NCBI RefSeq assembly: GCF_038595055.1
Contig: NZ_CP152002.1
Location: 680,001-744,000 of the forward strand
Direction: 5' to 3'
Origin: Paenibacillus sp. FSL R7-0345
Lineage (GTDB): Bacteria; Bacillota; Bacilli; Paenibacillales; Paenibacillaceae
Length of the DNA stretch: 64,000 nucleotides
A program made the translations under genes and the position numbers. Below the pieces are notes generated by a model. The model had not been told where the DNA came from, searched no databases, and saw nothing but the letters and a program-made list of their open reading frames with translations. Positions 30,091-38,893 of this stretch are shown here, one piece after another. Within the stretch, counting starts at the first letter, position 1. Each line of letters begins with the position of its first letter.

Positions 30091-31353
30091 ATGAGAGACG
30101 GCGAAGACCGGATCGTAGGAATGGAAGATATTGTACGGGCACACCATGTGCTGCGGGAAGTAATCGTCCGTACGCCGCTTCAGCTGGATGCGGTGCTGTC
30201 AGCCAAGTATGGCTGTAATGTATATTTGAAACGCGAGGATTTGCAGATTGTCCGCTCCTTCAAGATTCGCGGGGCCTATAATATGATCCGCAGCCTGTCC
30301 GCCGAGGACCGGGCCAAGGGTATCGTCTGTGCGAGCGCAGGGAATCATGCGCAGGGTGTAGCTTATTCGTGTAAAGCGCTGGGCATCAAAGGCAAAATCT
30401 TTATGCCAAGCACGACTCCGAATCAGAAAATTAAGCAGGTCCGGCGCTTTGGCGGCGAATTTGTTGAGGTCATTCTCAAAGGGGATACCTTTGATGATGC
30501 CTATGATGAAGCGCTGCAGGCCTGCATCGACTATAGTATGACGCTGATTCATCCGTTCGATGAGCCGCGGATTATTGCCGGAAACGGTACGATTGCCATG
30601 GAGATTATGGAAAGCCTGGACAAGCCGGCGGATTTCGTGTTTGTCACGATCGGCGGAGGCGGTCTGGCTGCAGGTGTAGCCACTTATGTTAAAACGGTAA
30701 GCCCGGCAACCAAGGTTATCGGCGTGGAGCCTTCCGGAGCAGCTTCCATGAGCGAGGCCCTGGAACGCGGTGAGGTGGTTACCCTCAAGGAGATTAATAA
30801 ATTTGTGGACGGCGCAGCCGTCAAGCGTGTCGGCGGCCTGACCTACGATATCTGCGCCCGTCAGCTGGATGATGTAGTCAAGGTGCCGGAGGGTAAGGCG
30901 TGCACGACCATCCTTGCATTGTACAACGAGAACGCCATTGTGGTTGAACCGGCCGGCTCGCTGCCGATTGCAGCGCTCGACATGTACCGTGATCAGATCC
31001 GGGGTAAGACAGTTGTATGTATTGTCAGCGGCGGCAACAACGATATCGACCGGATGCAAGAGATTAAGGAGCGGTCGCTGATCTATGAAGGGCTCAAGCA
31101 TTACTTCATGATCAACTTCCCGCAGCGCGCCGGTGCACTGAAGGAATTCCTGGCTGAGGTGCTCGGTCCGGATGATGATATCACCCGCTTCGAATATACC
31201 AAGAAGAATGATAAGGAGAACGGCCCGGCGCTAGTCGGCATTGAGCTGTTCCAGCGGGAGGATTATGATCCGCTGGTCGAGCGGATGAAGCAGAAGGGCG
31301 TCGATTACACCGAGATCAACAAGGAACCGAATCTGTTCAATATGCTGATCTAG
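30091..31353 (+). CDS. ilvA: Threonine ammonia-lyase
   Basis: A 420-residue PLP enzyme that deaminates threonine to 2-oxobutanoate for isoleucine synthesis. The PLP lysine is in RSFKIRGAYNMI (about residue 57), and the phosphate-binding glycine loop is IGGGGLAAGVATYV near 190. A short C-terminal ACT-like regulatory domain follows (about 335-420, starting HYFMINFPQRAGALKEF). Length and layout match B. subtilis IlvA (422). A TTG codon immediately precedes ATG 30091; the ATG has better spacing from GAGGCGAGG. An insertion sequence lies 17 nt after the stop, so its original terminator may have been displaced. Confidence 0.93.
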   Translation: MRDGEDRIVGMEDIVRAHHVLREVIVRTPLQLDAVLSAKYGCNVYLKREDLQIVRSFKIRGAYNMIRSLSAEDRAKGIVCASAGNHAQGVAYSCKALGIKGKIFMPSTTPNQKIKQVRRFGGEFVEVILKGDTFDDAYDEALQACIDYSMTLIHPFDEPRIIAGNGTIAMEIMESLDKPADFVFVTIGGGGLAAGVATYVKTVSPATKVIGVEPSGAASMSEALERGEVVTLKEINKFVDGAAVKRVGGLTYDICARQLDDVVKVPEGKACTTILALYNENAIVVEPAGSLPIAALDMYRDQIRGKTVVCIVSGGNNDIDRMQEIKERSLIYEGLKHYFMINFPQRAGALKEFLAEVLGPDDDITRFEYTKKNDKENGPALVGIELFQREDYDPLVERMKQKGVDYTEINKEPNLFNMLI

Positions 31354-31370
31354 CATTTAACTGTATTCTG

Positions 31371-33029
31371 GAGTCAATTTCATAATTCAGTTTGCTGGAT
31401 AGCAAGACTGGGCCAAAATCTGAGTTTGTTTTTTAAAAAAGTTAGGCCACTTGCTGGGAGTTACTCAACTGCTTGTTCAACTTGTCTAGCGCAAACTTAC
31501 TCAAATTGTAGGCCAATGTGCTGAGCTGGAAATCGACACTTGCCCGGACGCCGCGGTGACGTGTGCGCTTCATCCCAAAATACTCTTTGAGGTAGGCAAA
31601 AACACGTTCTACAGCCGTTCGTTTGTTATACAGTTGCCTAAAGCTCTCGCTCCCTCTTGCTGGGTAAGCGTGCTTCCGCAAATCGGTTTGGATTCGAATC
31701 TTAAACACTTTTTGGCAGCCGGATGCAGAAAACGGACAGTCTTTGCAATGGTTGGGCCTGGTGTAACGCAGCGTTTCGTATTTGGTATCGAAACTGTCGT
31801 AACGGTAGGCGTGTCCCTGCGAGCACACAGGGGTGTAATCCTGGTTCATCCCCTCGGGCGGTTTTTTGTGGTGAATCATTTTAATAATAGGAAAAGCGCC
31901 TAAGGAATGAATCAACTGGTAAATGGCCGAACTGTCATACCCTTTGTCGCCCAAGACATGCTTCACCTTCAGCCCAGGAAACTTCAGGTGTAGCCCCTTT
32001 AGAAGCAGGACGGCCATCCGCTGGTCATTCAGATTCGCCGAACTAAAAACACCGCTTAGCACATACTGAGAATCCGCATCGACCAGTACGTTCGCCTTAA
32101 ATCCGTAATAACTGGTGAGTCTGCCCTTCGTATTTTTCTTGTCAAAGCGTGCAGCGTGCCGGGGGATCGTGTTCAGGAGCTCGTCATAGGTGTAAGGCAG
32201 CATCGCTTCAATCGTTTTCTCAAAGGGTGCTAGAGTCTTTTCATAAGCTTCCCGTTCTAGACGCCGGCGCTCTTTTTCTTCCGCAGAAGCCCGCCCACGT
32301 CGGTAGACTGGTTTTTTAAGCGGTTCGTTCGCTGGCTGAGGCTCTGGCTCGACATTCTCGAACTCCAGTTGCTGAATTTCTGGCGTTTCACTTGGCTTTT
32401 TGGTACGGCGGGCCGCTCGGCGTTTCGACGCAGATTCACTGAATTGGCAATCCCAAGCCTCAACAATGGAGGAATCAACGGCAAGGTGCGTGCCCGTAAT
32501 AAAGCCTTCTTCCATGGCAGACAGCACCAAGCTATCCTGCAGTTGCTCAAGCATTCCCGTTTGCTCAAGCGCAGAAATTAGACGGGAGTATGAAGCCTTG
32601 CTCGGAATAGGGTTCGAGCCGGTAAACCGGCACTGCGCCCGAAATTCCTCGCTGTGCTTAAGGCGTCTAACCAGAGAAGAAACAAACTCAATGCCCTCCA
32701 TTTTTGAGATGAGCAGCGAGTAGATCATGGCAGGGAGGTTTAGCTCCTGTGGCCGTCCACGATGGTTCTTTTTCCGGAGTACGTGAAGGACCGGAGCCAG
32801 GTTTAAGTGTTCAAAGATTTGACTATATTTATCTTCCGGGCGCATTTGGAGCAATTCCTCGAAGGAAAACAGCTCTTCTTGTCGAATAGAGTAGATAGGG
32901 ATTACCTCCTTTTTTTGTTCTCGGGTGTCGGTTTGGTCGCCTATAACTTCGAGAACTTGGGGAGGTACTCCTTTTTCTATGCTCAAAAAAACCAGGCGTA
33001 GCAAGGGTTTTGAATTATGAAATTGTCTC
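31371..33029 (-). mobile_element. IS1182-family insertion sequence, complete
   Basis: The 1659-bp element has 19-bp imperfect inverted ends: GAGTCAATTTCATAATTCA at 31371-31389, and its complement TGAATTATGAAATTGTCTC at 33011-33029, with one mismatch. TTCTG is repeated directly outside both ends (31366-31370 and 33030-33034), read as the target duplication. Joining the flanks restores TGTA-TTCTG-TACA, a palindrome, consistent with the preference of this family for hairpin targets. The single transposase gene is intact, so the insertion may be recent. Confidence 0.88.
31442..33004 (-). CDS. IS1182-family transposase
   Basis: A DDE transposase of up to 520 residues. The N-terminal DUF772-type domain is seen near residues 60-130 (NLPAMIYSLLISKMEGIEFV). 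The acidic triad fits D in HLAVDSSIVEAWD, D in HVLGDKGYDSS and E in NKRTAVERVFAYLKEYFG. The frame opens with TTG 33004, which has no ribosome binding site. A strong AGGAGG on the coding strand (32905-32910) lies eight bases before an ATC codon at 32894-32896, with no ATG, GTG or TTG near, so the true start is unclear. The reading frame is uninterrupted. Confidence 0.88.
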   Translation of the reverse strand: MLRLVFLSIEKGVPPQVLEVIGDQTDTREQKKEVIPIYSIRQEELFSFEELLQMRPEDKYSQIFEHLNLAPVLHVLRKKNHRGRPQELNLPAMIYSLLISKMEGIEFVSSLVRRLKHSEEFRAQCRFTGSNPIPSKASYSRLISALEQTGMLEQLQDSLVLSAMEEGFITGTHLAVDSSIVEAWDCQFSESASKRRAARRTKKPSETPEIQQLEFENVEPEPQPANEPLKKPVYRRGRASAEEKERRRLEREAYEKTLAPFEKTIEAMLPYTYDELLNTIPRHAARFDKKNTKGRLTSYYGFKANVLVDADSQYVLSGVFSSANLNDQRMAVLLLKGLHLKFPGLKVKHVLGDKGYDSSAIYQLIHSLGAFPIIKMIHHKKPPEGMNQDYTPVCSQGHAYRYDSFDTKYETLRYTRPNHCKDCPFSASGCQKVFKIRIQTDLRKHAYPARGSESFRQLYNKRTAVERVFAYLKEYFGMKRTRHRGVRASVDFQLSTLAYNLSKFALDKLNKQLSNSQQVA

Positions 33030-33034
33030 TTCTG

Positions 33035-33275
33035 TACACTTAAAAGGAGCAGAAACGGGCAGATGACTTGTATAAGTGTAGTCTGTGCAACTAAACCTGC
33101 CCGGATCAGCCAATTCTGCTCTTTTAAGGGATTTTAGATGCACGAAATGCAGTTAAAGTGCTGATGTGAGGAAAAAGAGGCATTCTAATTGTATAAAGTG
33201 CAGTTAACGGTATAGTAACTAGAACCGCGTGTATGTTATGCACCCAACGAATGTTATGCACCCAAAGAAACAGCT
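33035..33275. repeat. Intergenic repeats downstream of the insertion sequence
   Basis: CTTAAAAGGAGCAGAA (33039) is mirrored by TTCTGCTCTTTTAAG near 33113. After it, variants of a motif like TTGTATAAAGTGCAGTTAA occur near 33090, 33137 and 33189. TATGTTATGCACCCAA is present twice in tandem (33232 and 33250). No gene is seen. The set looks like genus-type intergenic repeats, which is inference. Confidence 0.5.
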
Positions 33276-33319
33276 TAAAGGCCCGCCTGCGGAGAGTTCT
33301 CCGCTGGCGGGCCTTTTTT
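33276..33319. terminator. Strong bidirectional terminator
   Basis: AAAGGCCCGCC...GGCGGGCCTTT with an inner GCGGAG-AGTT-CTCCGC gives an 18-bp stem with A and T runs on both sides. It can end the leftward secreted-protein gene and rightward readthrough. Confidence 0.9.
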
Positions 33320-33366
33320 AGCCCCCGTAAGGGCCGGGAATTCTAAAAGTCTACCAAAGTTCAAAG

Positions 33367-34290
33367 TTAACCTGCCGGAACCTCCGCATTCCGGTAGTTC
33401 TCGACAGCCTCATCCAGCTTGTAGCCGTTCTCCTTCAGCAGCTTCATGAAGCCTTCCAGCTTCTCCAAAAAAGCGCTGCTGCCGGTATTCCGGGTCAGTA
33501 TGCTGCTGTATGCCTTCTGGGCCTCCAGATCCATCTCTTTATTGTCGTAATGGAAGAGCGGCGTATTATTCTGGCCGTAGAAGGTGTCGGTTTCGTACAT
33601 TGTATACAGCTGTCTGACTGTGGCCGTGCGGTTCGACTTGGGATGGCTGCGGATGAACTGCTCCTGGCTCAGCGCCCGCGCGGCGACTTCAGACCAGCCG
33701 ATAACCAGCCCGTTATCCTTGGAGGAGGGCAGATCGGATTCTACAGCCATAATCGTAATGTAATCCCGGATATCGCTGGTCACGTATAGCTTATATTTGC
33801 GGTAGGCGGCATAATCAATCACCGGAAAAAAAGTGCCCTCTGCCGTCTCCAGCTTATACCCGCTCTCCCCGGCACTTTTGAGCAGGGCGCGCAGCGTACT
33901 GTCATTCGTGCTTTCAGCAAGCTTAGCCATACTGGCGCCGGCAGTGTATATCGCACCAAGCTTACGCTGCACAGCGCTGTTGTTAAATCTGCTCTCCCAG
34001 ACCTGCAGGCCGGCCTTGTGCACATTCTCCAGCTTCAGGGTCAGCACGGTTGCCTGATAGGATGTCACCGCGTAGATGTTACTGTTCAGGTACTTGATGG
34101 CCTGAGGCAGCTTGGCGGAGTCTCCCAACAACGGCAGGGCAGCCTGATAGACCGCCTGGGCATGGCTGATACCTGTGGCTGCGGGACTGGAAGCGGCGGC
34201 TGGTGCAGCTGAAGCCTGTGCGGATAAGGCAGCTCCCTGGAGTCCGATAAGGAAAGCCAGTGCTGTCAGTAGAATGCTATGCTTCTTCAT
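33367..34290 (-). CDS. Secreted protein of unknown function
   Basis: A 307-residue protein with an N-terminal signal peptide (MKKHSILLTALAFLIGLQG, cleavage likely after an Ala-Xaa-Ala site near ALSAQASA). The mature part is helical and has no domain I recognise. Segments such as YAAYRKYKLYVTSDIRDYI suggest a compact globular protein. ATG 34290 follows GGGGGAA; a longer frame from 34308 would place six residues before the signal peptide. It lies 45 nt downstream of a membrane-protein gene in the same direction and is ended by the strong terminator at 33276. Confidence 0.7.
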   Translation of the reverse strand: MKKHSILLTALAFLIGLQGAALSAQASAAPAAASSPAATGISHAQAVYQAALPLLGDSAKLPQAIKYLNSNIYAVTSYQATVLTLKLENVHKAGLQVWESRFNNSAVQRKLGAIYTAGASMAKLAESTNDSTLRALLKSAGESGYKLETAEGTFFPVIDYAAYRKYKLYVTSDIRDYITIMAVESDLPSSKDNGLVIGWSEVAARALSQEQFIRSHPKSNRTATVRQLYTMYETDTFYGQNNTPLFHYDNKEMDLEAQKAYSSILTRNTGSSAFLEKLEGFMKLLKENGYKLDEAVENYRNAEVPAG

Positions 34291-34335
34291 GGAAGTTCCC
34301 CCTGTCATAGTCGGAGTGCAATAAGAATAAGAATG

Positions 34336-34998
34336 CTATGATCTGAAAAATATAAGCTTCAGTCCAAGTCCTCCGGCTGCGCCCAGAGCCAGGCTAACCC
34401 AAGGTGAGATGGTGATGACCGGGAACAGGTTATCAAGGAAGACCCCGACAAAAATGACAGCAACGGCAACAGCGATATAAATGCCGAGCGCCCTGATATT
34501 AAAGCTGGCGGGCTTTGGTGCATCATTATCAGACAAAGAGGTCATCCAGCGCATCAGCAGCTCCATCAGTACAATGGAACCAAGCCCCACTACAATCAGT
34601 GTGAATACACTGACCTTGCTGAACAGATCTGCAGAGCTGCCGCTCCATTGCACAATAAGCCCGCCGATGGCCAGCACGGAGAACATCAGAGTCAGCGCAG
34701 TCCAGGTAATCATCAGGTAATAGTTCCATTTACTGCGCTCAGGCCGCGCCGGAACGCTGCCCATAATGTCCTGGAAGTAATCCTCCGGGTTCTCGCCGAA
34801 GAGCTGTTTGGCATTTCTGCCTTTGCTCTGGGCCTGCAGCAGCTGCCGGGCTGCCTCGAGCAGGAGCTCCTCCGCCCGGATCCGCTCCACGCGGCTGTCG
34901 CGCATAGCCAGAATCATATCCTCAAAATAAGAACGGTTAAACGGTGTCATCTGCTCGCGTAAGGCATTATTTTCCTTCATCATAGCTTTAACTTTCAT
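34336..34998 (-). CDS. DUF1129-type membrane protein
   Basis: A 220-residue protein. Its first 95 residues are charged and helical (ALREQMTPFNRSYFEDMIL and LLLEAARQLLQAQ). Four membrane segments follow at about 97-115, 127-147, 170-190 and 197-217. The layout matches the DUF1129 family of Firmicutes, whose role is unknown. It is likely the first gene of a two-gene unit with the secreted protein downstream. The ATG lies close to a possible divergent promoter region shared with the small gene at 35184. Confidence 0.65.
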   Translation of the reverse strand: MKVKAMMKENNALREQMTPFNRSYFEDMILAMRDSRVERIRAEELLLEAARQLLQAQSKGRNAKQLFGENPEDYFQDIMGSVPARPERSKWNYYLMITWTALTLMFSVLAIGGLIVQWSGSSADLFSKVSVFTLIVVGLGSIVLMELLMRWMTSLSDNDAPKPASFNIRALGIYIAVAVAVIFVGVFLDNLFPVITISPWVSLALGAAGGLGLKLIFFRS

Positions 34999-35183
34999 AG
35001 CCGAATTATAAACCTCCAGGGTAGTGGGTAAGCAAAAAAAGCCTTCAACCTAGAGTATACGTTTGCCCGGCTGCTGTGTGCAAGGACAACCCTCTGCCTG
35101 TTATGAATAATCTGTTTTGGAAGAGTGAACACTAATCTTGTGATTAGCTTCACAAACAAGCGGAATAGAAAGGGGCAGGTGGT

Positions 35184-35384
35184 ATGGGATTTGACGGAAA
35201 GAAACAGGCAGGAGCATTTATCGGTGACGGCTTCGCGCCTGCAGAGAACAGCGGAGTCGGCGATTGGGGAGCCTCTGACGGCTACAGTCTGTGGGATGCT
35301 GCAGGTCAGGACGCGGTAACAGGCTTTGAGGATTGGGAAGGACGGCAGGAAACCCACGATATGTTTCACAACAGCTACGACTGA
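35184..35384 (+). CDS. Small acidic hypothetical protein
   Basis: A 66-residue acidic, Gly- and Asp-rich protein with several Trp residues (GDWGASDGYSLWDAAG) and no membrane segment. ATG 35184 follows AAAGGGGCAGGTGG with good spacing, and a clear terminator follows the stop by about 20 nt. These support a real gene, although no family is recognised. It lies divergent from the DUF1129 gene. Confidence 0.55.
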   Translation: MGFDGKKQAGAFIGDGFAPAENSGVGDWGASDGYSLWDAAGQDAVTGFEDWEGRQETHDMFHNSYD

Positions 35385-35406
35385 GTATAGCCACGTAATG
35401 CTTCAG

Positions 35407-35443
35407 CCTCTTGTGCTCGGATCGAGCGGAAGAGGTTTTTTTA
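35407..35443 (+). terminator. Terminator of the small acidic gene
   Basis: CCTCTTGTGCTCG pairs with CGAGCGGAAGAGG around GAT, followed by seven T. Confidence 0.85.
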
Positions 35444-35480
35444 AGATAAGAAGGATGTGTTTTACCCTATCCTTTATCCT

Positions 35481-35537
35481 TATCTTTCTCGCAGAAACGG
35501 GTACCGTCCTGATTGGGACAGTATCCGTTTCTACTTG
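35481..35537 (+). repeat. Hairpin repeat family, copy 1
   Basis: The sequence TCTTTCTCGCAGAAACGG begins the element and CCGTTTCTACTTG ends it. AGAAACGGGTACCGTCC pairs with GGGACAGTATCCGTTTCT around a five-base loop. Related copies lie at 40671 and 42622. Confidence 0.75.
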
Positions 35538-35604
35538 TGCTCGCCTTGCAGCTCATACTTCACTGAATGTATGCTTGTCTGAAGGCTGCATTAGTGTAAT
35601 ACTG

Positions 35605-35632
35605 TTGACAAAAGAATAGCGGAAAGTATAAT
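35605..35632 (+). promoter_or_regulatory. Sigma-A promoter of the alpha/beta hydrolase gene
   Basis: Perfect TTGACA (35605) and TATAAT (35627) boxes with a 16-bp spacer lie about 75 nt before the start codon. Confidence 0.85.
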
Positions 35633-35708
35633 AAAGATATTAATCATACTAAGTTAATCGGAATAATATAACATTGAGTTGGCTTTACTTTAAGAGGAGG
35701 ATGCAGCA

Positions 35709-36539
35709 ATGGAGCGGAATATTGTAATCCGGTATGAACAGGAAGAGCTTACAGCGAGCATACATTATCCATCACGGGAAAAGGGAGCTACCGGCCGCTG
35801 CAAGGACCGGGCGCCGCTGGCGGTTATCTGCCACGGGTTTGTAGGCAACCGGATCGGTGTTGACCGGATCTTTGTTAAGGCTGCGCGTGAGCTGGCCCGG
35901 GACGGATATATGGTTATCCGCTTTGACTATGCAGGCTGCGGCGAGAGCAGCGGGGACTATGGCAGCCAGGACATGGAGTCGCTGATTGCCCAGACCCGGG
36001 CGGTGCTGGATTACGGAATCGGCTCCGCAGATATTGATCCGCAGCGCGTCACGCTGATCGGTCATAGCCTGGGAGGGGCAGTAGCGCTGCTGACGGCTGT
36101 ACGTGACCGCCGGGTAAAGAATCTGGTGCTGTGGGCAGCTGTCGGTTATCCGTTCAATGATATTGTGAAGATCGTTGGCAGGGATGCCTATGACCGCTCT
36201 GTCAAGGAAGGCTCTGCCGATTATGCGGGTTATTCGTTTACCCCGGTCTACTTCAACTCCCTGGCCGCGTTCCAGCCGTTCCAGGAGGCAGGTAAATTCA
36301 GCGGGGATGTGCTGGTTATCCACGGAACCTCGGATGAGATCATTCCTGTAGACTATGCTTTCCTGTACCAGAAGCTGTTCTGGACCCGTCCGGAGGGGCG
36401 CTGCGATAAGGAGATTATTTTCCAGGCGGATCACACCTTCTCGTCCGGGCCTGCGCAGGAGCAGCTGCTGAAGCGGACCAAGGAATGGATGAACCAGCAG
36501 GAGCATCTGCAGCAGGAGTGGCAGAACTGGATGATCTAG
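35709..36539 (+). CDS. Alpha/beta hydrolase
   Basis: A 276-residue cytosolic hydrolase of the serine-aminopeptidase/S33-like group. The nucleophile elbow is LIGHSLGGAVALL (Ser near residue 121). An oxyanion HG is in VICHGFVGNRIG, the acid is probably in VIHGTSDEIIPVDY, and the catalytic His in QADHTFSSG near 242. ATG 35709 follows AAGAGGAGG. It has its own promoter and is followed by the DODA-type gene after 78 nt. The natural substrate, probably a small ester or amide, is not known. Confidence 0.87.
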   Translation: MERNIVIRYEQEELTASIHYPSREKGATGRCKDRAPLAVICHGFVGNRIGVDRIFVKAARELARDGYMVIRFDYAGCGESSGDYGSQDMESLIAQTRAVLDYGIGSADIDPQRVTLIGHSLGGAVALLTAVRDRRVKNLVLWAAVGYPFNDIVKIVGRDAYDRSVKEGSADYAGYSFTPVYFNSLAAFQPFQEAGKFSGDVLVIHGTSDEIIPVDYAFLYQKLFWTRPEGRCDKEIIFQADHTFSSGPAQEQLLKRTKEWMNQQEHLQQEWQNWMI

Positions 36540-36617
36540 CAGGCTGCTCGCATTCCCTGCCAATTAGCGGTAAAATAAAGGGGCAGACCATATACTGGGT
36601 TATGGAGGTAGGCTCCT

Positions 36618-37394
36618 ATGAAATTACCGGCATTTTTCATCGCACACGGTTCACCGCTCCTGGCACTTGAGGATAACGAATATACCCGTTTTCTGGAGCG
36701 CCTTGGCCAGGATTTGGAGAAGCCGCGGGGCATTGTTGTTTTCTCTGCACATTGGGACAGTCCCGAGCAACTGATTACGGTAGATGCACAGCATGAAGCG
36801 CAGCATGATTTCTACGGATTTCCGGAAGAGATGTACTCGCTAGCCTATCCGGCTCCGGGTGATCCGGCACTCAGCAGCCGGATTTCCGAGCTGTTCAGTA
36901 AAGGGAATCTACCGCACCAGCCGGTGCTGGGCCGGGGGCTGGACCATGGTGTATGGGTTATTCTCAGCAAAATGTTCCCGCAGGCAGATATTCCGGTCGT
37001 GGCCTTATCGGTCGACTCCCTGCGTTCGCCCAAGGAGCAGTATAGGATCGGACAGATGCTGGCTCCGCTGCGTGAGGAAGGTATTCTGCTGCTGGGCAGC
37101 GGGGGACTCGTCCATAATCTGCGGATGCTGAAGCAGGATGACCAGCCTGAGCCGTGGGCACTCGAGTTCGATGCCTGGCTGGCCGAGAGGATGCAGCATT
37201 GGGATCTGCCTTCGCTGTTCGCCTATGAGAAGAAGGCGCCGCATGTGCGGGCAGCCGTTCCATCCTATGGCAAGGAGCATTTCGTGCCGTTATTCTACAT
37301 TATGGGGACAGCCGATGCCGGCAGGCAGGCGCAGCTGATGATTCAAGCCTATCAGTACGGAACTTTAAGCCTGAACTGCTGGATGGTCGATTGA
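36618..37394 (+). CDS. DODA-type extradiol dioxygenase family protein
   Basis: A 258-residue protein of the class III extradiol (LigB/YgiD) family, related to plant 4,5-DOPA dioxygenase. Metal-site histidines fit IAHGSPLLAL (residue 10), FSAHWDSP (about 45) and LDHGVWVILSKMFP (about 112). Length matches E. coli YgiD (about 262). ATG 36618 follows TGGAGGTAGG. It may be read with the upstream hydrolase; a terminator follows. Activity on DOPA or other catechols is inferred from the family. Confidence 0.88.
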   Translation: MKLPAFFIAHGSPLLALEDNEYTRFLERLGQDLEKPRGIVVFSAHWDSPEQLITVDAQHEAQHDFYGFPEEMYSLAYPAPGDPALSSRISELFSKGNLPHQPVLGRGLDHGVWVILSKMFPQADIPVVALSVDSLRSPKEQYRIGQMLAPLREEGILLLGSGGLVHNLRMLKQDDQPEPWALEFDAWLAERMQHWDLPSLFAYEKKAPHVRAAVPSYGKEHFVPLFYIMGTADAGRQAQLMIQAYQYGTLSLNCWMVD

Positions 37395-37411
37395 CATTAA
37401 TACAATAAGCT

Positions 37412-37448
37412 AAGGATACTGCCGATATAAAGGCTGTATCCTTTTTTT
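37412..37448 (+). terminator. Terminator of the dioxygenase gene
   Basis: AAGGATAC pairs with GTATCCTT around a loop of about 16 nt that itself contains GCC/GGC; a T run follows. Confidence 0.8.
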
Positions 37449-37588
37449 GTGGTCTCCTTCAAGACAAGGGGGACAGACTATGTTTAAATAGAGGAAACGG
37501 TTCCATAAATCTCCACCCGTATTCCCCGAGAGATTCCCATATAGCATTTGGAGAAATACAGCTCAAACCTTAGGAGGAACGATAAGAG

Positions 37589-38689
37589 ATGACGCTAAAC
37601 CTCAATTCTTCCCGGCTGCTGGCCGGGCTTATGGTTGCTTCACTGCTGCTGACTGCCTGCGGAGGCGGAAGCACGGCGCCGGAGGCGTCTCCGACAGCAG
37701 TGGCAACAGCAGCTCCGCAGCCGAGTGCACTGCCCGAACCTTCGCCGACCACGGCTCCTCCTGTGCAGCAGCTGTCCGGATTAACCGGGCTGCCTGTGCA
37801 GGAGGGGAGTCTGCCGCGGCCGCTGGCGGTCATGATCAACAACGCGCCTGCCGCCCGGCCGCAGTCCGGGATCAGCGAAGCGGATGTGCTGTATGAGGTG
37901 CTGGCGGAGGGCGGGATTACGCGGCTGATCGGAATATTCCAAAGCCACACCGGCATTGTCAAAATCGGTCCGGTCCGCAGCATCCGACCGTATCTGATCG
38001 ATCTTGGCGAAAGCTACGGCGCAGTGACGGTGCATGCCGGAGGCAGTCCCGCGGCGTATGCCATTCTCCAGCGGCAGAAGAAAGCCGATATGGACGAGAT
38101 CGGAAATGGCGGCGCCTATTTCTGGCGGGACAAGGAGCGTAAAGCGCCGCACAATCTGTACAGTAATTCGGCCAAACTGCAGGAAGGGGCTGAGAAGCTG
38201 GGCTACTCGGGTACTATAGAGGTGCCCTCCTATATGTTCACCGATCCGGACTACCTGCCGACGGAGGGAGCGGCGGCCGCAGAGCTGAAGATCAACTATC
38301 TGCTGCAGAGCTATACAGTTGGTTATCAATATAATAGTGAGCGCCGGACCTTCGTCCGCTCAGTTAACGGCAAGCCCCATCTTGACCTGAACAATAATAA
38401 TCCGGTAGAAGCGGCTAATGTGATGGTAATTGGGGCAGACCATAAGGTGTTGGATGATGTCGGACGGCTGCAGATTGATGTCGAGCTGGGCGGGGAGGCG
38501 CTGCTGTTCCAGCGAGGTACAGTCCTTACAGGCAAATGGGCGCGCAAGCCGGGAGATATCATCCGTTTTGTGAAAAACGACGGAACCGAAGCGCTGATGT
38601 ATCCGGGAATCACCCATGTTCTGATCGTGCCGAACAGCCCGTCTTTTTCCAGCCATGTGGAATATGCTGCCGCACCAAGTCCAAGCTGA
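37589..38689 (+). CDS. DUF3048 lipoprotein (YerB-like)
   Basis: A 366-residue lipoprotein. The signal peptide ends in the lipobox LLTAC (Cys near residue 24), followed by a Pro-, Ala- and Ser-rich linker (about 28-65). The rest is the DUF3048 domain, seen in LAVMINNAPAARPQSGISEA and GPVRSIRPYLIDL. It is related to B. subtilis YerB, whose function is not known. ATG 37589 follows TAGGAGGAA. The gene stands alone between a terminator and the phosphate-transport genes. Confidence 0.88.
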   Translation: MTLNLNSSRLLAGLMVASLLLTACGGGSTAPEASPTAVATAAPQPSALPEPSPTTAPPVQQLSGLTGLPVQEGSLPRPLAVMINNAPAARPQSGISEADVLYEVLAEGGITRLIGIFQSHTGIVKIGPVRSIRPYLIDLGESYGAVTVHAGGSPAAYAILQRQKKADMDEIGNGGAYFWRDKERKAPHNLYSNSAKLQEGAEKLGYSGTIEVPSYMFTDPDYLPTEGAAAAELKINYLLQSYTVGYQYNSERRTFVRSVNGKPHLDLNNNNPVEAANVMVIGADHKVLDDVGRLQIDVELGGEALLFQRGTVLTGKWARKPGDIIRFVKNDGTEALMYPGITHVLIVPNSPSFSSHVEYAAAPSPS

Positions 38690-38893
38690 TACGAACGAAA
38701 AATGTCGATTCAGAGAATTGTTTTCTAAGTTGCTGGAAATTGTTAAAATAGCGTAAAAAAATTCGACTTTTTTCTTCTATCCCCAGTACGGATATGATAA
38801 GATAACAAGGGTTGTCATTCATTTTCATGCTGCTTACATTTTGAATGGCTTTCCAGACTCTCACGGCAATATTATGTAAAGGGGTTTAAAGGA

